From Synechococcus sp. LA31 (GTDB taxonomy: Bacteria; Cyanobacteriota; Cyanobacteriia; PCC-6307; Cyanobiaceae), in contig NZ_CP075523.1 of the NCBI RefSeq assembly GCF_018502385.1, positions 310,001-374,000 on the forward strand: a stretch of 64,000 nucleotides of DNA, in the 5' to 3' direction. Below the pieces are notes generated by a model. It saw only the letters and a list, made by a program, of their open reading frames with translations. It made no database searches and had not been told where the DNA came from. Of the stretch, positions 30,242 to 37,585 are shown in pieces. The translations under genes and the position numbers were made by a program. Numbering within the stretch: the stretch's first letter is position 1; every line of letters begins with the position of its first letter.

Positions 30242-30439
30242 ATGAGCTGGTCAGAGCTGGAGCGTTTTGTGGCCGATGTGGAGGCTGATGCAGCCCTGCA
30301 ACGCGCCCTCAAGCACTGCCGCTCCCGCAAGGAGCTGATCCTGGCTGCACGGCGACTGGGCTACCGGATCACGCGGATTGATCTGCATCGCGCCTGGCAG
30401 GAGGAGCAGCTGGAGAACGAACGCCAGGCGCAGGGATGA
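30242..30439 (+). CDS. Nif11-domain small protein
   Basis: A 65-residue protein: SWSELERFVADVEADAALQR, then ALKHCRSRKELILAARRLGY and a closing helix DLHRAWQEEQLE. This is a Nif11-like leader domain. In some cyanobacteria Nif11 leaders guide peptide modification; here no Gly-Gly cleavage site or core peptide follows and no modification enzyme is nearby, so it is probably a stand-alone Nif11 protein of unknown role. Confidence 0.75.
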   Translation: MSWSELERFVADVEADAALQRALKHCRSRKELILAARRLGYRITRIDLHRAWQEEQLENERQAQG

Positions 30440-30620
30440 TTGGACCTAAGAAGGGTCATGGTCATCCCACGAAGCCGGATGCAGATGACGTTTTCTATTC
30501 GCCTGATGCATAACACCAGTGCTTGACTGGGATCAGTCGTGACATGTTGGAGCGTAGCGAGTAATACCCGCGGCGAATGATGGTTAGGATTAGAGGTGGT
30601 TAGCCCAGGCTCGAAGGATT

Positions 30621-31133
30621 GTGGACAGCGGTACTGCTCCCGACCAGCTAGCCCTGTCAGTTGTCGATCCCGAGTCGACTCTTCCGCCTTTTCACTCAGC
30701 CAAGAATTTCCCAGTTTCTCCCCGACCTGAAAAGCTGTCAGAGCTATATGCCGAATGCAGGAAGGCACTTGTTGATTCCAATGAAGCAAGATCCCTTTTG
30801 AGGGGCAGGATGGCAAAGAAGAAGCAGGTTATCGATGCCATTAGAGCTGAGATCGACAGGCTCGAGCAGGACCTGGCGCTTGAAGCGGGTACTCGCTTGA
30901 AGCTTCATGCCATGAATGAGCACCTTGTTGGGGTCCTTCGAGATATGGAGCAGATGGCTGAAGAAGTCAGTGCAACCATTGCGTCAGCTCATACTGGACG
31001 ACGCACTGGCTTGAAACTCCTGATAGATCGCTTGAAGCTTCTGATCCGGAACTGGCGGTCATTCAAGACGGACCAACGAGTCTCGACAGCCAACGGGCTT
31101 CCTGGTGTGCAGGATGATGAAGAAAGATCTTGA
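30621..31133 (+). CDS. Unknown coiled-coil protein A, first gene of a three-gene operon
   Basis: A 170-residue protein. Residues about 35-155 are a helical/coiled-coil domain: KLSELYAECRKALVDSNEAR, IDAIRAEIDRLEQDLALEAG, RLKLHAMNEHLVGVLRDMEQ, KLLIDRLKLLIRNWRSFK. The same order of elements opens the 858-residue product of the third gene (LADLYSQCRAKLVSANRSR; VIAELQQQLNDLEVSLQEEA; LRVHELNARVAEIVRDLEEG; RIAKLLPVAIRLREVKS), so the two are paralogous over this module. The GTG start has an AAGGA nearby. GC content is visibly below that of the flanking host genes. No known family fits. It could form hetero-oligomers with the large protein through the shared coil; that is inference. Confidence 0.7.
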   Translation: MDSGTAPDQLALSVVDPESTLPPFHSAKNFPVSPRPEKLSELYAECRKALVDSNEARSLLRGRMAKKKQVIDAIRAEIDRLEQDLALEAGTRLKLHAMNEHLVGVLRDMEQMAEEVSATIASAHTGRRTGLKLLIDRLKLLIRNWRSFKTDQRVSTANGLPGVQDDEERS

Positions 31134-31137
31134 ACTT

Positions 31138-31560
31138 ATGCCTGAGAGTGCTGATCCACCGCTAGATCATTCTGGGTCCATTGCCGATCTGTTCCTGGCT
31201 GCTAGCCGTGAGCTCGCCAACAGTGACGCACGTCTCTACCGCTCGCTGGATCGGCACCTGAAGCTAACAAGGGAACTCCTGGATCGAGATGATGATCAGT
31301 CTCACCTGATAGGCGAGCGGCCGAACTCTTGCCCCCTGCTTTGTTCGGCACATAGCTATGACCGGCAAACCAGGCGCTCTCTTCAGGAGCTGTGCAGAGA
31401 CAATGGCATTACTGGGTATTCGCGCATGACAAAGAAAGTGATGATTGAACGTCTAGTCGCCAAAGGTATTGAGGCGCCTGAAATTCCACTGGAAGCCCTA
31501 AGTAAGGCCGAGCTGATCGAGGCCTTGCGGCACATGATGGATCAACAACGCAATGCCTGA
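31138..31560 (+). CDS. Unknown protein B with Rho_N/SAP-like motif
   Basis: A 140-residue protein. The N-terminal part (SIADLFLAASRELANSDARL then HLKLTRELLDRDD) is helical and may be a reduced relative of the coil in its neighbours. The C-terminal half carries RRSLQELCRDNGITGYSRMT then KKVMIERLVAKGI and LSKAELIEALRHM, a Rho_N/SAP-like helix-loop-helix used for nucleic-acid binding. The ATG at 31138 (MPES, like the MPEN start of the next gene) is preferred; ATG 31114 and GTG 31105 would overlap the previous gene. Its stop lies inside the next gene's start region, so translation is coupled. Confidence 0.65.
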   Translation: MPESADPPLDHSGSIADLFLAASRELANSDARLYRSLDRHLKLTRELLDRDDDQSHLIGERPNSCPLLCSAHSYDRQTRRSLQELCRDNGITGYSRMTKKVMIERLVAKGIEAPEIPLEALSKAELIEALRHMMDQQRNA

Positions 31561-34129
31561 GAATGACCCCGACGATCTAAGTGGGCTCCCGCTCAATCCT
31601 GATTCGCGGGACTTGGCTGATCTCTATAGCCAATGCCGCGCCAAGCTTGTTTCTGCAAACAGATCGCGCAGCTCCCTGAAGGGGCATGATGCTCGCCGGA
31701 GTTCAGTCATTGCGGAGCTTCAGCAACAGCTGAATGATCTTGAGGTAAGCCTCCAGGAAGAAGCTTTGTCGCGACTCCGCGTGCATGAGCTTAATGCTCG
31801 CGTAGCAGAGATTGTTCGAGATCTTGAGGAAGGTCTCGAGCAGGCGGCCGAAATTATCGAAGAGAAGGGTGAAGGGGGGCTTACCAGTTGGGTGGTTCGA
31901 ATTGCCAAGCTGTTGCCAGTTGCCATTCGATTAAGAGAAGTCAAGTCTTCTGCGCTCCGCTTTTTGGGTCGAGATCCGGAAGTCGCCGATGCATTTGCTC
32001 TGAAATCCCAGGTGGCGTCAAATGATGCAGGTGAAAGCAGCCAGAAATTCGAATCGGAGCAGCTCAAGATCCAGATTCCTTTGCACAATGAGTTAGCTCA
32101 AGAGCAGACTGGGGCCTCGAGAGAATTACGTTTGTCTCAAGGGCAGGCGCAGGCACAGAGTGACTTTGGACCATTTGTTCTGAAAGATCTCACAGATGCT
32201 TATGGCCTTTTGCTCCTGCACAGTGACGGAGATTTTGTCCCCAAGGGTTGGTGCGTTGTTCATGACTCTCTCTGGCTTCCAGGCGCGGCGCTGTTGGCAC
32301 TTGAGAATCCTGAAGATCCTAGTGATGGGCCAGTCGAAGCAGCGCTTGATGCCCTTAGTGGAAATGACGTTGTACTACCCGGACTAAAGCCTTGGTTGGA
32401 TGCAGGAATTCTTCCGTTTGCACGTGATGAAAACCTCAAGCAATTACGTCTTCTGTCACTCGGTTCGATTGGAGAAGCAACGCATGTGCTTGTCAATCAG
32501 AAATTTGCAGCCCGGTTTGAAGATGTCGAGGCCTCGCCGCTTTCCCTGGATCTTGATGACGACATTTGGACTGGTTTTGCCCTCTCCTATACAGAAGAGA
32601 AAGAAGTTCTCCGTACTCTGCTGCAGCGCCCTGGTCAGTCTTTACCTGTAACTCCTCGTTTAAGCACCCGTGGCGGTGTTCGTATGCCGGAAGGGCAGGG
32701 CTACCTGGCGACTGGCCTTGGCTTGCCATTACTGGGCGTCCCTCTTGGTACGAAACCAGAACAGGTGGAACTAACCCTGTCGGACGGCACGGCACTGACT
32801 TATCAACCCTTACAGGTAGATGATCAAACTATTCAACGAATTCTTTATCAACCCTCTCAAGAGGACCGGAGGCGTTCTGCTTTAGTTCCAGGATCGGCTC
32901 GATTTGTCGTTAGACAGCAGGATGCCCCAGACCTCGAGCGATCGTTACAGCTCACCGCCCTGCCTCTTGATGTTCAATTTCACCGGGGTTCCGAGCTGGA
33001 CTTTCGCGAAGACTGGGGGCTGATTCTTGGAGTATTAGCTCTGCCTGATCAGGGTCATGGGTATCAATCACCTGATGAGAGTGCGCAACAGTGGGCTCGT
33101 CACCGACTCAATCAGGGCGATCTGATGGTGAATCCCCTCTTTGAGCAGCAAATGTTGGAGAGCCTGTGTGCCTTGTTTCAACGGCGAGCTTCGATTCAAA
33201 GGTGTGAATTCTTCAAGCTGTACAGCCAGTTGCGCAACAAGCCTGATGAGTGGCCGGGTTTTCCCGAGGCGGTGTTGCGTGGTTGGTGTGAGGGTGGCTG
33301 GATCGAGGAAGGTATGGAGCGCGGTAAGGGTCGCTGGCGCATCCAACCTGTTGATCCTCGCCTTGTACGCATCCGTGAGAATGCGGTTCAGTTGGTTGGC
33401 TTGTTGACGGCGCGAAGGCTCGTTGATGTTGTGGCGTTGGCCCATCAGCTCGAGCTGACGGTCCAGATGGTTCCGCCCTCATGCCCCGATATGCCAAGGG
33501 GCTGGAGATTTCTCGGGGATATCGAACGTCTTGCCTCAGCCTCCAGCCTTCCTCTGATTGACCTTGAGGATTGGGTTCCGGATCCAAGGAGTCATCACTG
33601 GATCATCGAAGATCCATTGCCCAGTGATAGTCCCCCATGGCCAACGGGGGCTGGTGTACGGCGCATGCGAGATGCAGTTTGCGGTATGCGTGGGCTTGAC
33701 GGGCACTGGATGCCTAAAGAACGATTTCCAGAACGTGGCCGAGCACCAATTAGCCAAACAATTCAGGTCGAAACCAGCCAATATGGGAAACGTCGCTGGC
33801 TCAGCCACGATCCAGTCAGTGACTCATGGTTCAGTAGCTGCCATCGCAATCGTGTCGCGATGCATGCGTTGATCGTGGCAACCGATGGCCTATGGCCTTT
33901 TGGCTTCACCGATTTAGAAACGGGCCAATTAGACCGTCTCTACGATGCAGAGGCTTACTTACCTTTGCCGCTTGGTCGCTATGCAGCTCTGTTCGGTAGC
34001 AAGATGCCAGGGCCGACACGTCATCAACCCCAAGACCATACGTATCGTTATTTTTTCGATCGGAACTTCAGGCTCTATCAGGCAGATAACCGAATCCTTC
34101 CGCTAACTAGTCTTCCTACATCACGCTGA
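31553..34129 (+). CDS. Unknown 858-residue protein C (coiled coil plus large novel region)
   Basis: The N-terminal ~130 residues repeat the coiled-coil module of protein A. A large region follows with no motif I can assign: FGPFVLKDLTDAYGLLLLHS, GWCVVHDSLWLPGAALLALE, then after a repeat-like middle a helical winged-helix-like part (EFFKLYSQLRNKPDEWPGF; AVLRGWCEGGWIEEG; GKGRWRIQPVDPRLVRIREN). The end is WLSHDPVSDSWFSSCHRNRV, LIVATDGLWPFGFTDLETGQ and a C-terminal YFFDRNFRLYQADNR. No Walker, nuclease, HNH, TIR or protease motif is evident. It is convergent with hsdR, with 21 bp between stops. A defence role is inferred only from location and co-transcription with A and B. Confidence 0.7.
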   Translation: MPENDPDDLSGLPLNPDSRDLADLYSQCRAKLVSANRSRSSLKGHDARRSSVIAELQQQLNDLEVSLQEEALSRLRVHELNARVAEIVRDLEEGLEQAAEIIEEKGEGGLTSWVVRIAKLLPVAIRLREVKSSALRFLGRDPEVADAFALKSQVASNDAGESSQKFESEQLKIQIPLHNELAQEQTGASRELRLSQGQAQAQSDFGPFVLKDLTDAYGLLLLHSDGDFVPKGWCVVHDSLWLPGAALLALENPEDPSDGPVEAALDALSGNDVVLPGLKPWLDAGILPFARDENLKQLRLLSLGSIGEATHVLVNQKFAARFEDVEASPLSLDLDDDIWTGFALSYTEEKEVLRTLLQRPGQSLPVTPRLSTRGGVRMPEGQGYLATGLGLPLLGVPLGTKPEQVELTLSDGTALTYQPLQVDDQTIQRILYQPSQEDRRRSALVPGSARFVVRQQDAPDLERSLQLTALPLDVQFHRGSELDFREDWGLILGVLALPDQGHGYQSPDESAQQWARHRLNQGDLMVNPLFEQQMLESLCALFQRRASIQRCEFFKLYSQLRNKPDEWPGFPEAVLRGWCEGGWIEEGMERGKGRWRIQPVDPRLVRIRENAVQLVGLLTARRLVDVVALAHQLELTVQMVPPSCPDMPRGWRFLGDIERLASASSLPLIDLEDWVPDPRSHHWIIEDPLPSDSPPWPTGAGVRRMRDAVCGMRGLDGHWMPKERFPERGRAPISQTIQVETSQYGKRRWLSHDPVSDSWFSSCHRNRVAMHALIVATDGLWPFGFTDLETGQLDRLYDAEAYLPLPLGRYAALFGSKMPGPTRHQPQDHTYRYFFDRNFRLYQADNRILPLTSLPTSR

Positions 34130-34150
34130 CCCTAGCGATGCGGGTTGAGA

Positions 34151-37100
34151 TTATGCCGCAAGTTGTGGGTTGGCGCGCTCCCTGATCAGACTCAGAAGAT
34201 CGAAGATTCGACCGGCCTCCTCTTGGGGAAATAGATCTTCGGGGCCCGTAGGGGCAAGATCGCTAAATGGTGGATCGTAGAGTCGAGAAGGTTCCATGGA
34301 TCCTTTGCTCGTTAGTTCATCAATCACTGCGTCGATAAACCTGATCTGAACCAGGCTGTGGGTCCCTTCGGCTAGATAGTCCGCAAAGAGCTCTTTCGCA
34401 GCATTGCGGTCAATACCAACTAACGAGCGCACAAAGAGCCCAAAACCGTTGCATTCTTCCTTCGCGCGCTCAATAGCCTGAGCATCGCCGATGCCATGGT
34501 TGATGAGGAACTGCTCCAGCTCCTCTAGATCGGAATTGGTCAGGGGTTGATTGCGCCGCAATCGCTGCATAGTCAGGTGATCTTCGTGAGCCTTTAAAAA
34601 TTCCTGAGCCCTCAGCCGGAATTGCTTGAAGGCGTCGGACGTCAGTAGTCTTGCTCCATCAAGTTCCTTGATCTCGACTAACTCATCGCTGAAGTCACTG
34701 TAGAGAGGCTCCTGAGCCTTGGTTTCAATCAGTCCAATAAGTGCTCGTAGTCTGCGTCGTACCTCTTCAAGCATCGGAACCGTCACGTCTTGCCACCACT
34801 CATCGCGCAGCAGGTCTTGAATGAGGTCGAGTTGTGCGGCCACCATTGGGATGGAATGTCGTGCCTCGAGCAAGCCAGCGAGTTCGCGCAACTTACTCTG
34901 CAGGTTGATTAAACGCGGCTCACTGCGTAGCTGCGCTAGTTGAAGGCTGTACAGCAGTACATCAAATCGACGTGCCGTGGCATCGGTGTCGCCGACCTGA
35001 TCAGCATGGGACGAGGGTAATGGGGCGATTGTGTGGCCCAGTAGCTCAATGTTGTCGGGTGTGATCTGGCTCCATGCCTTCTCGTCAGAGAAGTACTCCA
35101 CCTGCTCGAGGTGGGGCCGAACCAGAAAATTGTCGGCTGGGCAAGCTGCCACATGGCAACGCAACAACTCGGCCAGGTCACTGCGATGGTCTTTCAGCTC
35201 GGGAGCTAGATCTGCAGCCTGAGCTTGTTGATCGATCGCATCCACCAGCGCTAAGCGTGCTTGGAAAAGACGCGTGGCCAGCGTGGCTGGGGGTGTAGCG
35301 CCATCGGCGCCGCTATTTCCCAGGAAAAACTCCAGATTCTGGCAAAAATCAAAAATCCAGAAGCATTGCTTGTCTTGTCCGGGACCGAACAGATCGGGAC
35401 ACAAGCGTGTGCCCCTGCCTACCATCTGCCAGAACTTGGTGCGAGACCGTACTGGTTTGAAGAACACCAAGTTTACGATCTCAGGGATATCGATCCCCGT
35501 ATCGAGCATGTCGACTGAGATTGCAATCATCAAATCGCTGTTGGGATCAGCAAAGTCATCGATCAGGCTTTGGGCATAGGGAGTCTGGTTGTCGATTACC
35601 CGAGCTGTTTTGCCGGTCAGGTGGGGATAGTTGTGGTCAAAACGCTCCTGGATGAATTGAGCATGACGATGATTGCGAGCAAAGATCACCGTCTTGCCTA
35701 TTCCATCACCATTTCCCCTGGGACAACCCTGGGTCATCAGTACCCTGAGGCCCTGTTCGATGGTGTTGGCGTTAAACAGCCAGTTGTTAAGAGCCCCTGA
35801 ATCAACCTGCCCACTCCGTTGCACGTCTTCATCCCAATCCAGCAGGTCCCACTCGGCTTGTTCTGCATCGCTGAGATCGGTGTAGCGGATCCCTTCGCGC
35901 GGGAACTTCAGCGATACAGAAATCGGCCTAAAAGGAACCAGGAAGCCGTCGGCGACGGCCTGGTCAAGCCCGTATTCATCGGTGGGCATGCCGATGTCGA
36001 GCTCAAACAGCTGGTAGGTATTGCGGTCGATCTCATCGCGTGGGGTTGCAGTGAGGCCTGTTAGCAGGGAATCGAAGTAACTGAAGATGGCGCCATATTT
36101 CTGATAGACGCTGCGATGGGCCTCATCAATGATCACTAAGTCGAAGTGCCCTACCCCAAAACGCCTGATACCATTGCCGTCTTCTGAATCGATGAGTCTC
36201 ATCATCGTGGGATAGGTCGACAGGAATACGCGCCCCTCTCCGCCCTTATTGGTCACGAGATTGACCGGTGAGCAGTCCGGTAAGAACGAACGGAAAGCAC
36301 GCTCTGCCTGCAGTACGAGGGCCGTGCGGTCTGCGAGGAACAAGATGCGCTTAACCCAGTTGCAGCGGATCAGCAGTTCGCTTAAGGCAATGGCTGTGCG
36401 GGTTTTGCCTGTTCCAGTGGCCTTCACCAGAAGCACCTTGCGGCGGCCGTTCTCAAGAGATTCGGCAATCGCGCGAATGGCGCGCTGTTGGTAGTAGCGC
36501 CCCGCAATTTCACTGTTGATACTGGCCTGGCTGAGCTCCTCGCGGGTTTCGCGGCGCCGGATCAGGGTGACCAGCTCAGCTTTTTTGTAGAAGCCCTGGA
36601 TGTCTCGGGGTGGGTAGCGTAGGTCGTCCCAGATTCGATGCTTGTAGCCATTCGAGAGGAAGATCAGCGGGCGCTGCTTGTAGCGCTGCTCGAGGCAGTC
36701 TGCATAGAGCTCCGCTTGCCGCTGGCCGTCCATGGGGTCGCGGCTGGTGCGCTTGGCCTCCACCAGCGCCAGGGGTTTGCCGTCATCACCCCAGAGCACG
36801 TAGTCGACGAAGCCTTGCCCGGATTCATTGGGCATCCCCTGTACCTGTTCTTCATGGGTGCACCCAGCACCTAGTTTCCAGCCGGCTTCCTCGAGATAGT
36901 GATCGATGTAGCCCTTCCGCGTTGCCCATTCCGGGAGCTCCGGATCTGGTTTGGCGGCTGCCTGATTGGCCTTGCGTTGTGCAGTGATTTCGGCACGTAG
37001 ACGCTCGATTTCCTCTTGAGACGCCTGTGAAGCCAGGCGTTGAGCACGGAGCTGTTCATCCCGTTCGGACAGTTGCTTAGCGAGTGCTTCTAGTTGCTCG

Positions 37101-37573
37101 CGGCTCTGAACCTGGGCTGCATCGGCAGCTGCTTTGCTCGGTAGGCGATCGGCATCAAATCGCTGTCCTCGGACTAGATCAGGGTCAACGCCATAGGTGA
37201 TCACCAGCCAGCGCAACACCTGGAACAGTTCACCGGCTGCCAGCACTGCATCACCGGGCCGGATCGGATCGATGCGATGAACAGCCTTGTTACCGAGATC
37301 TTTGAGCAATCGGAAGCGACGGATCTCTTCACCAGCTAGTTCCCGAAAATCAGGCGCATAGATCAAATCGGCCAGGGTGCCATAGCCAGGAGGCTGCCGC
37401 AGCTGGCTGTCGTTGTCATATACCCACTCCACCAATAGCTCGATGGTGCGGCGGGCATAGAAACAAGCGGTGCGCGGATCATTCAGGGCGCACTCCTCAA
37501 CCCGTACGGCTTCCACATGCAGCTCAGGCCACTGGCTGGCGATTAGGGCGTACTGGGAGGGGGAGGCACTCAT
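34151..37573 (-). CDS. hsdR: Type I restriction enzyme subunit R
   Basis: An 1140-residue HsdR. An N-terminal DUF4145-like domain (CFYARRTIELLVEWVY; LKDLGNKAVHRIDPI) and a coiled coil precede the PD-(D/E)xK nuclease (FVDYVLWGDDGKPLALVEAK, catalytic D-ExK near residue 271). The SF2 translocase has Walker A KATGTGKT (about 383), DEAH IIDEAHRS (about 481), GLTATP, and motif VI QMVGRGTRLCPD. A C-terminal helical domain for HsdM contact follows. It cuts unmodified DNA at a distance from the recognition site, as part of the HsdRMS complex. It is transcribed after the DUF262 gene, 12 bp downstream. Confidence 0.95.
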   Translation of the reverse strand: MSASPSQYALIASQWPELHVEAVRVEECALNDPRTACFYARRTIELLVEWVYDNDSQLRQPPGYGTLADLIYAPDFRELAGEEIRRFRLLKDLGNKAVHRIDPIRPGDAVLAAGELFQVLRWLVITYGVDPDLVRGQRFDADRLPSKAAADAAQVQSREQLEALAKQLSERDEQLRAQRLASQASQEEIERLRAEITAQRKANQAAAKPDPELPEWATRKGYIDHYLEEAGWKLGAGCTHEEQVQGMPNESGQGFVDYVLWGDDGKPLALVEAKRTSRDPMDGQRQAELYADCLEQRYKQRPLIFLSNGYKHRIWDDLRYPPRDIQGFYKKAELVTLIRRRETREELSQASINSEIAGRYYQQRAIRAIAESLENGRRKVLLVKATGTGKTRTAIALSELLIRCNWVKRILFLADRTALVLQAERAFRSFLPDCSPVNLVTNKGGEGRVFLSTYPTMMRLIDSEDGNGIRRFGVGHFDLVIIDEAHRSVYQKYGAIFSYFDSLLTGLTATPRDEIDRNTYQLFELDIGMPTDEYGLDQAVADGFLVPFRPISVSLKFPREGIRYTDLSDAEQAEWDLLDWDEDVQRSGQVDSGALNNWLFNANTIEQGLRVLMTQGCPRGNGDGIGKTVIFARNHRHAQFIQERFDHNYPHLTGKTARVIDNQTPYAQSLIDDFADPNSDLMIAISVDMLDTGIDIPEIVNLVFFKPVRSRTKFWQMVGRGTRLCPDLFGPGQDKQCFWIFDFCQNLEFFLGNSGADGATPPATLATRLFQARLALVDAIDQQAQAADLAPELKDHRSDLAELLRCHVAACPADNFLVRPHLEQVEYFSDEKAWSQITPDNIELLGHTIAPLPSSHADQVGDTDATARRFDVLLYSLQLAQLRSEPRLINLQSKLRELAGLLEARHSIPMVAAQLDLIQDLLRDEWWQDVTVPMLEEVRRRLRALIGLIETKAQEPLYSDFSDELVEIKELDGARLLTSDAFKQFRLRAQEFLKAHEDHLTMQRLRRNQPLTNSDLEELEQFLINHGIGDAQAIERAKEECNGFGLFVRSLVGIDRNAAKELFADYLAEGTHSLVQIRFIDAVIDELTSKGSMEPSRLYDPPFSDLAPTGPEDLFPQEEAGRIFDLLSLIRERANPQLAA

Positions 37574-37585
37574 GTGATCAATCCG

